A stretch of DNA of 64,000 nucleotides from Bacillus niameyensis (GCF_001375535.1 NZ_LN831197.1:3611415-3675414), one strand, 5' to 3'. Counted from the first letter of the stretch, positions 46,894 to 56,045 are shown. A program made the numbers and translations. The notes: generated from the letters alone by a model not told the origin.

Positions 46894-48381
46894 ATGAAAA
46901 TTGAAATGAAGGGCATTCGAAAATCGTTCGGAAGCAATGATGTGCTGAAAAATGTCTCGTTTACACTACAAGGCGGCGAAATTTGTGCCTTATTAGGTGA
47001 AAATGGAGCAGGAAAATCAACGCTCATGAACATTTTAGGCGGTGTCCTACCGATGGATTCCGGGGCGATCTATATAGATGGAAAGCCGGCCGAGTTTAGT
47101 ACACCTGGACAGTCACAAGCAGCAGGGATCGCATTCATTCATCAGGAGTTAAATTTGATTAATGACTTACCGATCTATGAAAATATGTTCCTTGGCAGAG
47201 AGTTGAAAACGAAAAGGGGCAGCCTCGATTTAGAGCGTATGTTTTCAGAGACAGAGAAAATTTTTAAAGAAATGAATGTGAACCTTGATCCAAGAATGCA
47301 TGTGCGTGACCTTGATGCTTCCTATAAGCAAATCGTTGAAATTTGTCGGGCGATGATGACGAAGGCTTCGATCATTATTATGGACGAACCAACTACATCT
47401 TTAACGGATCAAGAAATTGAACGGGTATTCGCGATGATGAAGATGCTTAAGGAACGTAATGTTGGGATTATCTTTATCTCGCACAAACTAAATGAAGTTA
47501 TCCAAATATGTAATCGCTACGTTGTTCTCCGGGATGGAAACCTTGTGTCAGAAGGGGAAGTGAAAGATGTCACGACGAATGACCTTGCCCGTTATATGGT
47601 CGGATTTGATGTAAGAACTGAGCCTTTATTACGTGAGAAAAAACTTGGTCCAGAAGTTTTACGCGTAGATGGACTTACGTCAAAACATGCATTTAGGGAT
47701 GTTCACTTTTCCGTTCGAGCCGGTGAAATTGTTGGAGTGACGGGGCTGCTCGGTGACGGTCGCAGCGAACTCTTCCAATCGATTTTCGGCGCCTATGAAG
47801 TGACTTCAGGTAAAATGTTTTTAAACGGGAAAGAAGTTGTGATTAAAAGCACAAATCAAGCGATTAAGGAAGGAATTGCCTACCTGCCGCGTAATAGAAA
47901 AGAAAATGCCATTATTAAAGATATGAATATTATTGAAAATGCGTCGATTGCGACATGGCCTAGATTTTCAAAACGAGGTAAAATTAACGAAAAGAAGCAT
48001 CGAGAAATTTTTGCCGAACAACGCCAAGCATTACGGTTGAAAATGGGAGAATTGACGGATAGTATTACGAGCCTTTCGGGAGGGAATCAGCAAAAGGTCG
48101 TATTGGCCAAGTGGTTAGCCGCAAATCCGAAAGTATTAATCTTAGATAATCCGACTCAAGGTGTGGACGTTGGTGCAAAAGAAGATATATATGATATTAT
48201 TTTAAAACTTGCGGATGAAAACATTGCAATCATTGTGCTTTCCAGCGAAGCACCTGAAATTATCCGCGTATGTGATCGTGCACTAGTCATGTACCACGGA
48301 GTGATCCAAGGTGAAGTGGCAGGAGCGACAATGAATGAACATGATATCATGAATCTTGCGACGGGCGGAGAGTCGACTTAA
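46894..48381 (+). CDS. sugar ABC transporter, double ATP-binding protein (RbsA/MglA type)
   Basis: A 495-residue fusion of two ATPase domains, typical of CUT2 importers. Domain 1 has GENGAGKST (Walker A), a divergent signature and IIMDEPTTSL (Walker B). Domain 2 has the usual degenerate Walker A region (GLLGDGRSEL), a normal signature LSGGNQQKVVLAKWL and ILDNPTQGVD. It powers the permease at 48401. ATG 46894 follows GGTGGTGATC. The frame's earlier ATG at 46861 lies within the leader. Confidence 0.94.
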   Translation: MKIEMKGIRKSFGSNDVLKNVSFTLQGGEICALLGENGAGKSTLMNILGGVLPMDSGAIYIDGKPAEFSTPGQSQAAGIAFIHQELNLINDLPIYENMFLGRELKTKRGSLDLERMFSETEKIFKEMNVNLDPRMHVRDLDASYKQIVEICRAMMTKASIIIMDEPTTSLTDQEIERVFAMMKMLKERNVGIIFISHKLNEVIQICNRYVVLRDGNLVSEGEVKDVTTNDLARYMVGFDVRTEPLLREKKLGPEVLRVDGLTSKHAFRDVHFSVRAGEIVGVTGLLGDGRSELFQSIFGAYEVTSGKMFLNGKEVVIKSTNQAIKEGIAYLPRNRKENAIIKDMNIIENASIATWPRFSKRGKINEKKHREIFAEQRQALRLKMGELTDSITSLSGGNQQKVVLAKWLAANPKVLILDNPTQGVDVGAKEDIYDIILKLADENIAIIVLSSEAPEIIRVCDRALVMYHGVIQGEVAGATMNEHDIMNLATGGEST

Positions 48382-48400
48382 GCAAGGGAAAGGATAGCCA

Positions 48401-49450
48401 ATGATGGAAAATGCCAATGTGAAAATGAATAAAAACTTTATTGGATGGTTCACGCATAAATGGACAAATGATCCAATTTTTAGTACAGCTATTGCTCTTA
48501 TCATTATGATTATCTTACAAACATTGGTTTTAGGATTTGACTATAATTCATTTGGTGAATGGTTTCAATCTTGGATCAATAACTGGATTAATATTTTAAG
48601 AAATAATGCGGGTACTGGAATTATCGCCTTAGGGATGACATTCGTTATTATGACCGGAGGCATTGACTTAGCAGTAGGTTCTACCCTCGTAGCGACAGGT
48701 GCTTTTTCCATGATTCTTTTGGACACAGGTACGAAAGGGATCTTGGCAGGCGTAGGGTTAACAGGAATCCCTGCGTATATTGTAACGATTATCTTAGTGT
48801 TGCTATTTGGTTATTTACTCGGTTTACTAATCGGTGCTTCCATTACAAAAGGGAAAGTCCCGCCATTTATTGCAACACTTGGAGCAATGATGATTTTTCG
48901 AAGTGTGACCCAGCACTTCATGCAAGGCTACAATCCGAAAGTACCGATGGAATTTTTACAGATTGCCAGTTTTAAAATGGGCAACTATATGATCATGCCG
49001 ATTATTTATTGGGCGCTAATTGCTTATATACTTTGGTATGTCTCCAAACGAACAACCTTTGGCAGACAGATCATTGCGGTTGGCTCGAATGAAAGAGCCG
49101 CCAAGCTTTCTGGTGTCAACGTAAATAAGGTAAAACTCGGTGTCTACTCTTTAATGGGGGTTCTCGTTTCGATCGCTTCGATCATTCAAGTTTCGCGGAT
49201 TGGTTCGATGGATTTTTCCAATGCCGGCCGCGGACTCGAAATGGATGCAATCGCTGCTGCGGTCGTTGGCGGAACGAGCATGATGGGGGGAAGAGGATTC
49301 ATCCTCGGAACTGTGTACGGTATGCTCATCATCGCTGTCATGAACAACCTTTTAAATTTATTCGGTGTCCCGCCATTTTTGCGAGAAGCCTTCAAAGGTA
49401 TAATCGTAATCGGCGCCGTTCTTCTGCAAAGGAAAGAAAAAACTTCATAA
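48401..49450 (+). CDS. sugar ABC transporter permease (CUT2 class)
   Basis: A 349-residue permease with 8-10 helices and the CUT2 signature GMTFVIMTGGIDLAVGSTLV; further conserved blocks GVPPFIATLGAMMIFRS-like, SNERAAKLSGVNV and DAIAAAVVGGTSMMGGRG. It forms the membrane channel as a homodimer. It starts 19 bp after the ATPase gene (AAAGGA upstream of ATGATG). No kinase or catabolic gene follows, so the sugar is unknown. Confidence 0.94.
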   Translation: MMENANVKMNKNFIGWFTHKWTNDPIFSTAIALIIMIILQTLVLGFDYNSFGEWFQSWINNWINILRNNAGTGIIALGMTFVIMTGGIDLAVGSTLVATGAFSMILLDTGTKGILAGVGLTGIPAYIVTIILVLLFGYLLGLLIGASITKGKVPPFIATLGAMMIFRSVTQHFMQGYNPKVPMEFLQIASFKMGNYMIMPIIYWALIAYILWYVSKRTTFGRQIIAVGSNERAAKLSGVNVNKVKLGVYSLMGVLVSIASIIQVSRIGSMDFSNAGRGLEMDAIAAAVVGGTSMMGGRGFILGTVYGMLIIAVMNNLLNLFGVPPFLREAFKGIIVIGAVLLQRKEKTS

Positions 49451-49480
49451 GGTGCCTGGCACGCCCCGAATTTTGTCGAA
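49451..49480. repeat. dispersed GTGCCTGGCAC element
   Basis: GGTGCCTGGCACGCCCCGAA followed by TTTTGTCGAA, the same core and tail as at 52946, 55885 and 63054. Confidence 0.65.
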
Positions 49481-49517
49481 AGAGTATCTGCATATGTCTG
49501 GGCAGATGCTCTTTTTT
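49481..49517 (+). terminator. terminator of the CUT2 operon
   Basis: AGAGTATCTGC/GCAGATGCTCT stem followed by TTTTTT. Confidence 0.85.
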
Positions 49518-49627
49518 CATGTTTAGGCCAGGGATCGTTAACGCTTAATAATAGGGAGAAAAGCCTTAACGCGAACAATGCTCTACTTTTTCAGAGCGTA
49601 CCCGAAATAGTACCGGCTCTCTTGAAT

Positions 49628-49656
49628 ATAAAAAATCCCTTTCAAAAGAAAGGAAT
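49628..49656 (-). terminator. terminator of the lipoprotein gene at 49667
   Basis: ATTCCTTTC-TTTT-GAAAGGGAT on the minus strand followed by TTTTTTAT. Confidence 0.75.
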
Positions 49657-49666
49657 TCCCCAGCCA

Positions 49667-50101
49667 TTATGAAACCGTAAACGTGCCTTCTGTCATTAGT
49701 TCGGAATCACTATTAAACATTCGCAAAATATAGTCGCCTTGTTCTAATTCACCATATTCGTCCACTAAATGGAATTCATAAAGAAGGGTGTTCCACGTCG
49801 GATCAACCGTTAGGTCCCATTCATCGTAGATCCATTCACTGTCTAGCTCATCCTTTAGTAAAATAAAATGGAGAGAAGTTGTTTTGAATGCGTTGTTTGT
49901 ATAAGCTTCAAATAAAATATCATCATCCGGAGAAAAGACGGTTTTTTCTTGAGTAATTCCTTCATCAAAAGTTCCAGTACCAAAGGTGATTCCGTCGTCG
50001 CCGCTTTCTAATATAGCCGTTAACAAACTACATCCCGACAAGGCAGATGCAAATAGAACAATTAAAAGTGCCTTGGCCAATGATGTTAAAGACCTTCTCA
50101 T
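49667..50101 (-). CDS. 144-residue putative lipoprotein
   Basis: Signal MRRSLTSLAKALLIVLFASALSGC with lipobox LSGC (C24). The mature part (FSPDDDILFEAYTNNAFKT, QGDYILRMFNSDSELMTEGTF) looks like a small beta-sandwich similar to other bacillar lipoproteins that describe a drag-and-offset of extracellular Ig-like folds; no exact family recognised. TGGGGGCA precedes the ATG. Single gene with its own terminator. Confidence 0.7.
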   Translation of the reverse strand: MRRSLTSLAKALLIVLFASALSGCSLLTAILESGDDGITFGTGTFDEGITQEKTVFSPDDDILFEAYTNNAFKTTSLHFILLKDELDSEWIYDEWDLTVDPTWNTLLYEFHLVDEYGELEQGDYILRMFNSDSELMTEGTFTVS

Positions 50102-50243
50102 CTTTTTGCCCCCAATAAAAATATTATAATTTCAGTCTATGATAAACCCATAATTGTAATGATAGGGTCCCCGCTAATAATTGTAAAGCGTACTTTTCCG
50201 ATTTATTAAAAATAGGGGGAAGGTCGGATATTCAATTTAGACT

Positions 50244-50714
50244 TTATTCCTCATTGAAATAATTTATTTTATAAATGTAGTTAAAAAGCTGGTAAGAAGC
50301 TAGGATCATTAAAGGAATGAGAAGCAGGCTAATAAGTGAAATAATCTCTTGATGATTACCGAACATAAGGATCGGTATTTCCGATAATAAAAATGCGGGG
50401 AAGACGATACCGCAAAATAAAATGGTAAAAGAAGTAACCCCTGCGACTAGGCCATTTTTGCAAATATAAATGGAACATATGAAACAAATGATTCCAATGA
50501 GGAAGATGATTTGCTCTGACATGGAGAAAGGAATTTGAACATCGAAACGAATATTAAGCGTCTCCACAATTATTGAATAAATAATCATCGTGCTAATGAA
50601 TCCAAACATCCCATAAGAAATAACTTTATTAGCGCCTTGGACTTGCCTTTCGTCACCCTCCAACCCAATTGTACGCAAACCAGTAAATAGCTGTTTAAAA
50701 AGATTCGCTTCCAT
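50244..50714 (-). CDS. membrane protein paired with XRE regulator
   Basis: A 156-residue protein with about four membrane helices and a short N-terminal cytoplasmic piece (FTGLRTIGLEGDERQVQGANKV). The layout (tiny Cro-type regulator followed by a DUF-type four-helix membrane protein) is common in Firmicutes and often of unknown function. Its ribosome site GGGAGGA lies inside the last codons of the regulator, and the two genes are separated by only 2 bp, so translation is coupled. Confidence 0.75.
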   Translation of the reverse strand: MEANLFKQLFTGLRTIGLEGDERQVQGANKVISYGMFGFISTMIIYSIIVETLNIRFDVQIPFSMSEQIIFLIGIICFICSIYICKNGLVAGVTSFTILFCGIVFPAFLLSEIPILMFGNHQEIISLISLLLIPLMILASYQLFNYIYKINYFNEE

Positions 50715-50716
50715 TT

Positions 50717-50911
50717 TTATTCCTCCCAAAATAAATCATTTAGTGTTTTATTTAATGCTTTACAAATGGCAATACAAAGATTTAGAGAGGGATTATATTT
50801 TCCCGCTTCAATCATCCCAATTGTTTGCCTAGAAACGCCAACAGTTTTCGCAAGTTCCTCCTGCGACAGCTCATGCTCGATCCGTGCTAATTTTAAACGT
50901 AAATTTTTCAA
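50717..50911 (-). CDS. XRE-family (Cro/CI-like) transcriptional regulator
   Basis: A 64-residue single-domain HTH protein: LKLARIEHELSQEELAKTVGVSRQTIGMIEAGKYNPSL is an almost complete HTH_3, ending NKTLNDLFWEE as in the YozG/YgzD group. Start TTG 50911 with GGAGGAG 7 nt upstream. It is the first gene of a two-gene operon and probably regulates it through palindromes at 50942-50979. Confidence 0.88.
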   Translation of the reverse strand: MKNLRLKLARIEHELSQEELAKTVGVSRQTIGMIEAGKYNPSLNLCIAICKALNKTLNDLFWEE

Positions 50912-50941
50912 GGAGTCACTCCTCCAGATTGTAAAGTAATT

Positions 50942-50979
50942 TTAACATGATGTTAAATATATATTACATTAAGTTAATT
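50942..50979. promoter_or_regulatory. candidate operators of the XRE regulator
   Basis: TTAACATGATGTTAA (50942-50956) is a perfect 15-bp palindrome. ATTACATTAAGTTAAT (50963-50978) is an imperfect second copy. Both lie upstream of the TTG start in a very AT-rich promoter zone. Confidence 0.5.
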
Positions 50980-51084
50980 ATATTAGTCAATATAATTAAA
51001 AGAAATTCTGCAATCAGGAAGTTGCTATAATGGAATTAATCGGTAATAAAGCGCTGGACATCAGGTTAGAATGGGCCTCGATTT

Positions 51085-51240
51085 TGTTGGAAAGTGAAAT
51101 TCAGCCCTCGTAGAGTCCGACTGAGGACCGAATTTCAGCAAAAAAGAAACTCAATCTTCAAAAGCTCCAAATGAAGACTGAATTCCGTTAGAAAAAAATC
51201 TTCAGTCCTCAAAACAGTTGATTGAAGACTGAAGATCCGT
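51085..51240. repeat. ~51-bp tandem repeat array (array D)
   Basis: Three monomers; the left arm TCAGCCCTC / TCAATCTTC / TCAGTCCTC occurs at 51101, 51151 and 51202 (50 and 51 bp apart) and the right arm GAGGACCGAA / GAAGACTGAA / GAAGACTGAA at 51123, 51173 and 51224. The third unit reads TTCAGTCCTCAA-N9-TTGAAGACTGAA. Sequence differs from arrays A-C, but spacing and dyad geometry agree. Confidence 0.8.
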
Positions 51241-51263
51241 TTGTGACCCAAAAAGCCCTATAT

Positions 51264-52718
51264 TTAATTACCCTGTGCTTTCCTCAATTCGTTCATGCGA
51301 TCGCTCCATTCGTTAACTCGCTCAATGACCTGCTGGCGGTCAGCTTCGATTTCGTCCATTTTCTGTTTATCGAGATCTTTATAAACTGTCAGTGCCAGCT
51401 TCGCCTTTGCTTCGATTAACTGTTTAATTTCATCATAGACTTCTGGCGTGATCATCTTTTGAGCGCGCATAATGTTGAGTGCTGAATAAAAGCGGCTTTT
51501 CTCATTCAAACTCGTATAATAAATTTTTTCTGATAAATCCGTCCGATCTACCATTGATTGAAAATCCTGTCCCCAATGTTTGATTAAGGAATTAGACTTG
51601 CTCATGATTTCCTGGAAGGAAGGCACCCAAGTTTTTCTAATTGAATTATTGAGGTCTTCGATAGTTTTGGCAGAGATGTACTCACCGTTACCAGCGGCTG
51701 CGACTTCTTTCAAGGCGTTTTCTCCTTTTGCATCAACATCAAACCCGATAATGTTAACGGATCTGCCGCTGTCTTCAGAAGCAAATGCTTTCGCTTCTGC
51801 AACGGGATCCCCATCACAAGTTTCGGCACCATCGCTAATTATATAAAGAGTCACATTTTCGTTTGTTCCAGCCATTTTTTCACGGGCTGCCTTGATTGCA
51901 TTCGCAATAGGTGTCCAACCTTTCGCCTCTACATTATCCACGGCTGCAGTGAAAGTATCTGCATTGAATGGCTGTAGTGGATATATTTCGTCAATCGTTG
52001 TGCAGGACAGTTGTTTATCTTGATCATTTTGCGTCCCGGCATGACCGTAAACAATGAGGGATACGTCATGTGTACTGCCAATCGTATTGGCAAATCGCCC
52101 TGCCGCTGATTTAGCCACATCCATTTTTTGTTTACCTTCAATACTTAATAGCATGCTCGAACTAGCGTCTAACAAGATGAGCGCTTTTCCAGGATCTGTT
52201 GCTGTTCCTTCACTTTCTTCCATTTCATCTGGCTCTGGTAAATAAGGCTCAAACCATTCAACTGTGTAATTTTCTAGTTCTTCGGAAGCGCGACCGTAGG
52301 CATAGCTGCCGATATAATAATGTAAGGCTTGGAAAATTGCCGTAGGATCTTGAGTCGAATTTGCTACTTTTTGTAGCTCTTCTGTTAGTTGTTCCTCATA
52401 ATCCCCCAATCCAAAATTCCCCCAAATTTGCTTCGTTTCTTCCTCGTAAGCTATATCTTTTGTGAAAAGTCCACCATCCTGCTCAAGCAATTCCTCTTGA
52501 CTAGCTGGAATTTTTATTTGGTTGATTGTGTTTAAGTCCTTATGTTCTGAGGACGATTGTGGCTCCTTTTCTGGTTCCTCCAAGGGTTCCTCCACTTCTT
52601 TAGTTACTTCTTCTACGTTCGCCGTATTTGCTTCTTCATTTTCCACCTTTTCATCTTTTCCTGAGCATCCTCCAAGCAGAAGCAAAACGAAAAGTAGAGT
52701 AATCCATGTGCGCATCAT
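51264..52718 (-). CDS. lipoprotein with von Willebrand factor A domain
   Basis: A 484-residue lipoprotein: signal RTWITLLFVLLLLGGC, a long Glu-rich linker (residues ~22-60), a helical region, then a VWA domain at ~180-370 with the MIDAS motif LLDASSSM, conserved SLIVYGHAG, and ISDGAETCDGDP. The C-terminal ~110 residues are helical and Glu/Lys-rich. It should display a metal-dependent adhesion domain outside the membrane. Related YwmC/YwmD-type VWA proteins are common in Bacillus. Starts at ATGATG with AGGTTG upstream. Confidence 0.87.
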   Translation of the reverse strand: MMRTWITLLFVLLLLGGCSGKDEKVENEEANTANVEEVTKEVEEPLEEPEKEPQSSSEHKDLNTINQIKIPASQEELLEQDGGLFTKDIAYEEETKQIWGNFGLGDYEEQLTEELQKVANSTQDPTAIFQALHYYIGSYAYGRASEELENYTVEWFEPYLPEPDEMEESEGTATDPGKALILLDASSSMLLSIEGKQKMDVAKSAAGRFANTIGSTHDVSLIVYGHAGTQNDQDKQLSCTTIDEIYPLQPFNADTFTAAVDNVEAKGWTPIANAIKAAREKMAGTNENVTLYIISDGAETCDGDPVAEAKAFASEDSGRSVNIIGFDVDAKGENALKEVAAAGNGEYISAKTIEDLNNSIRKTWVPSFQEIMSKSNSLIKHWGQDFQSMVDRTDLSEKIYYTSLNEKSRFYSALNIMRAQKMITPEVYDEIKQLIEAKAKLALTVYKDLDKQKMDEIEADRQQVIERVNEWSDRMNELRKAQGN

Positions 52719-52806
52719 TTATCAACCTGCCAATCTAAAAAATAATATGATGTAATAGTATCAATAATTTAGAAGTAATTTCGAGTATCCTTTGGAGCAT
52801 TTCTTT

Positions 52807-52970
52807 CGAGTGGGTGCTGGCACAAAGAAAGAAGGTAGACGGCCGCTTATCGGCGACAAGCAAATGTTCTGAGGCAAAGAAAGGAGCTTTTTGCCTTTCA
52901 TTGCCTCACGTTATTTGACCTCGAGCCGATAGCGCCTGGAGCTGGACACGCCCCGAAATTTGTCGAATCT
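52807..52970. repeat. large imperfect palindrome (MITE-like)
   Basis: GGCCGCTTATCGGC (52841-52854) pairs with GCCGATAGCGCC (52925-52936); inside, GAGGCAA and TTGCCTC pair. It ends in ACACGCCCCGAAATTTGTCG, the tail of the dispersed GTGCCTGGCAC family. No coding potential. Confidence 0.6.
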
Positions 52971-53049
52971 TCCTCCGCGGATATCGGTAGACATCAGAGG
53001 TTGTGATCATATAATATTCATGGAAAGAAAGAGCAGGAGAGTGACTAGT

Positions 53050-53616
53050 TTGAGAGAATCGGAGCACCCTATAAAATATTTGCTGCGCGGGATTGTTTTT
53101 ATTTTGTATTTTCCTTTTCATCTTACCTTTCAAATAGGGTCGTTTCTAATTACCTACCTTGTCGTAATTCCATTCCAATGGCTGTGGGATCGTTTGTTTA
53201 AACCAATTGCTGACTTTATATGGAGTTGGCTCTTAAAGCCAATGGTCCATTATCTTGTTTTTATTCCTTTAGGCTGGATAGGGGGGATAATACTAATTCC
53301 ATTGTGGAAAAAAGTAATCATTCCATTTTGGAAGAAACTATTGTTTCCGATTCTATTTTATACCTTTTATTATCCTTTTTATTTGTTGTGGAAATACGTG
53401 TTGTATTGGTTTTATCGGGAGATTATGCTCCCTGTTCTTCGCTACTGTCAATTTGTAGTTAACCTACTGAAGAAGGGGATCATTTGGTTATGGCTTTATA
53501 TCATCTATTATCCTATTCGTTGGCTTTGGAAGACATTTATTTATGCTCCCATTCGCTGGATTTACGGAGAAATAGTGAAACCGCTCATCAGTTGGTTAAG
53601 AAAGATATTTACTTAA
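53050..53616 (+). CDS. aromatic-rich multi-segment membrane protein
   Basis: About 188 residues, extraordinarily rich in W, Y, F, I and L with regularly spaced Lys/Arg and Pro (LFKPIADFIWSWLLKPMVHYL, WKKVIIPFWKKLLFPIL, YYPIRWLWKTFIYAPIRWIY). Segments of about 18-22 residues recur, suggesting repeated re-entrant or interfacial helices rather than classical TM helices. I do not recognise a family. TTG 53050 is chosen for the AGGAG 9 nt upstream; in-frame codons further upstream lie in the repeat element. It precedes the Nudix gene by 24 bp, probably one operon. Confidence 0.75.
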   Translation: MRESEHPIKYLLRGIVFILYFPFHLTFQIGSFLITYLVVIPFQWLWDRLFKPIADFIWSWLLKPMVHYLVFIPLGWIGGIILIPLWKKVIIPFWKKLLFPILFYTFYYPFYLLWKYVLYWFYREIMLPVLRYCQFVVNLLKKGIIWLWLYIIYYPIRWLWKTFIYAPIRWIYGEIVKPLISWLRKIFT

Positions 53617-53640
53617 AGTAGATTACGAGGTGGATAACTA

Positions 53641-54120
53641 ATGAAAAAAGCGCAGTTTTTTTATAAAAACCCTGCAGCTCCTAAACCAAATAAGCCAAAC
53701 CATATCGGTGTTGCTGCTATTATTAGGAACGAGGATTACCTTCTGTTAGAAAGGCGGACAGATAGCAATAGATGGTCATTAGTTGGCGGCGGTCTTCAAA
53801 AAACAGAATCGCTAGAAGATTGTTTGAAGAGGGAAGTTTTGGAAGAGACAGGCGTTGAAATAACAACCTTTCAGATGTTTGATATCTTTTCCGATCCTTC
53901 ACGAATCGTTGCTTATCCAGATGGAAATGTACTGAGAATTGTGACTGTAGCTTACATAGTGAACGTACCGAATAATATTAGTCTAGTCTGCAGTGAGGAA
54001 TCACTACAGTTAAAATTTGTCCTCATTTCCGATCTATCTTTATATGATATTGTGGAGACACATAGTCATATCATTGGAAGTTACTTGGAAAGGAATCCCT
54101 GTCTCCAAAAGCCTATCTAG
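53641..54120 (+). CDS. Nudix hydrolase
   Basis: A 159-residue protein with a complete Nudix box GGGLQKTESLEDCLKREVLE followed by ETGVEI (GX5EX7REUXEEXGU), residues ~58-80. The N-terminus (PKPNKPNHIGVAAIIRNEDYLLLERR) is usual for NUDIX proteins of this size that hydrolyse nucleoside diphosphate derivatives; the substrate is unknown. GAGGTGG lies before the ATG. Confidence 0.92.
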   Translation: MKKAQFFYKNPAAPKPNKPNHIGVAAIIRNEDYLLLERRTDSNRWSLVGGGLQKTESLEDCLKREVLEETGVEITTFQMFDIFSDPSRIVAYPDGNVLRIVTVAYIVNVPNNISLVCSEESLQLKFVLISDLSLYDIVETHSHIIGSYLERNPCLQKPI

Positions 54121-54303
54121 AGTCATAGTATCTATTGCTATTTTCCTATTTGTTGGATTTTTCCAAAAATTAGTTGACTTTACATGCAGGACGAATTACT
54201 ATAATTTTAAGGATATTATACATATAGTTTAGTGAATTTTCCTTTAATATTAAAAGTGGATATTAGAGCTGTAATGAGTTCAAAACGGGACGGAGAATAT
54301 TGA

Positions 54304-54348
54304 GACAACCCAAATTGAAGTTACTTCAATTTGGGTTGTCTTTCTTTA
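54304..54348 (+). terminator. strong intrinsic terminator
   Basis: 17-bp perfect stem GACAACCCAAATTGAAG with a 3-nt loop, followed by TTTCTTT. It lies 185 bp after the Nudix gene in an otherwise gene-free 340-bp stretch. Confidence 0.8.
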
Positions 54349-54462
54349 TACCCGGGTGAGCTAATAGAATCAACGGAATGAAGGGAGTGACTAAATATTT
54401 TTAAAAGAAGCAAGTTGAGGATGTACATATAAACGACGACATTTTTCATAAGGAGGAATTTC

Positions 54463-55829
54463 ATGAAGATGCTTTCTAGAATAAGGATTTATGGAGTTAT
54501 CGCTTTATTGTTTTTCCTTGTTGCATGCCAGAATGATAAGGAGCCTGTGACCCAGGAGCAGCTAAAAAATGAAGATAGAGGTAATGAGGAGCAAGTCGCA
54601 GATATCTCTGAAGATATTTTAAATGAATCCGTTACAATCACGCTTTGGAATCGAGCGATGGGCCTAATTGATGATAATCTTGTCCAAGAGTTTTTTGCAC
54701 CTGTGTTGGACAAATATCCAAATGTCAAGATAGAGCTGCTTGAGGATGTAAATATTGAAGACATGATTGCATCCGGTCGTGTTCCTGACTTGATTGCTTC
54801 AAGTAATTACTATTTATTGGAGCATATTGATATGGAATTAGCCGGTGATATGTCAGGTTTTTTGAAGATAGGGGATTAGATTTGAATATGTTTAATCCGG
54901 CTGTCGCGGAAAATTTGAAAGTCTTTGCTGAAATGAAAAACACACCTGAGGCGATTTATGCAATGCCAGTTTCAATGAATCAAGGAGTACTTATTTATAA
55001 TAAAGAAGTTTTTGATAAATTCGATGTTCCCTATCCAGAGGAAGGTATGACATGGAATGAAGTTATAGCGTTAGGAGAAAAGGTGACAGGAAATAAAGAT
55101 GGTATTGATTACATTGGTCTTGATGCAACAGGTGCAAGAGTTTTAACAAGACCTAAAGGATTATCATCGGTTGATGAAAATGGTGAAATTAATATTAATA
55201 CTGATCCAGGTTATAAAGAAATATTTGAAATGCTTAACGGTTTGTACAACATTCCCGGCATTGTCGATCATAGTGGGGAGCTTTACACTTATGGTATGGA
55301 CTTTTTCATGAAAGAGCGGCGTTTGGCTATGTTTCCGTACTGGCTCATTAATGTAAACAGCCGAATTCCGATTATGGAAGAAACGGGAATAGAATGGGAT
55401 ATTACTACATTTCCTTCGTTTGAAGATGCTCCTGGTCTAGGGAGAGAAGTCGATTACCATGTATTAGCTGTACCGGAAACAGCGGAAAATCGCGATGCGG
55501 CCTTGCGTTTATTAGAGGAAGTAGTATCAGATGAAGTGCAAACTTACTTAAGTGAAGATGTAGCTCGGCTTACTGTGTTAGATAATGATGAAATCCGAAA
55601 TACTTATGCGGCCTCTTCAGGAGCTTTTGAAGAAAAAAATTTAGAGGCAGTCTTAAAATCAGAAGCAGCACCTGGGCCGCGCCCGACAATCTATGATCGT
55701 GATATTTATACGGTATTAGACGAAATTCAGCGCAAAATAGCACTCGAAGGCATCGACGTCAACACAGCATTGAGGGAAGGGCAGGAAGAAGCAGAGGATT
55801 TGAAAATTGAAATTGATCAAAATAGGTAA
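54463..55829 (+). pseudogene. extracellular solute-binding lipoprotein, single-base frameshift
   Basis: Two frames make one family-1 solute-binding protein. Part 1 (54463-54879) has signal MLSRIRIYGVIALLFFLVAC and TLWNRAMGLIDDNLVQEFF; part 2 (in the other frame up to 55829) continues FNPAVAENLKVF, AMPVSMNQGVLIYNKEVFDKFDVPYPEEGMTWNE to the normal C-terminus. Adding one T to the T6 run at 54858-54863 joins them as DMSGFFEDRGLDLNMFNP and gives 455 codons, similar in length to the paralogue at 22832. So this is either a recent pseudogene, a slippage-switched gene or a base-call error. AAGGAGG precedes the ATG. No ABC permease is adjacent. Confidence 0.85.
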
Positions 55830-55884
55830 GAATATAAGAACAAGGTGAGAAGCCCAGCTTTATCGCCTTGTTTTTTTGGGCTAA

Positions 55885-55967
55885 AGTGCCAGGCACCACC
55901 CGAAAAATGTCGAATGTGTCAATTCGTCATTTTTCTACAAAATTCGGGTAGTGCCAGGCACCCGAAT
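55885..55967. repeat. paired GTGCCAGGCAC elements
   Basis: AGTGCCAGGCACCACCCGAA and AATGTCGAA at 55885-55914, then a second copy AATTCGGGTAGTGCCAGGCA plus CCCGAAT at 55941-55967. Members of the dispersed family. Confidence 0.65.
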
Positions 55968-56045
55968 GAAGGATTATTAGGTAATTGTGAAGAAAGATTG
56001 AGTAGACAGGATTTAAAGGTTTGTCCAAGAAAAGGGGTTCGTACG

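Noticed and set aside
45821..49450. Assignment as a ribose (rbs) operon
   Set aside because: The proteins are CUT2 class but rbsK, rbsD and rbsR are missing, so the sugar cannot be named.
54463..55829. Two separate genes for the solute-binding protein
   Set aside because: The second part lacks a signal peptide and ribosome site, and one base restores a continuous family-length protein.
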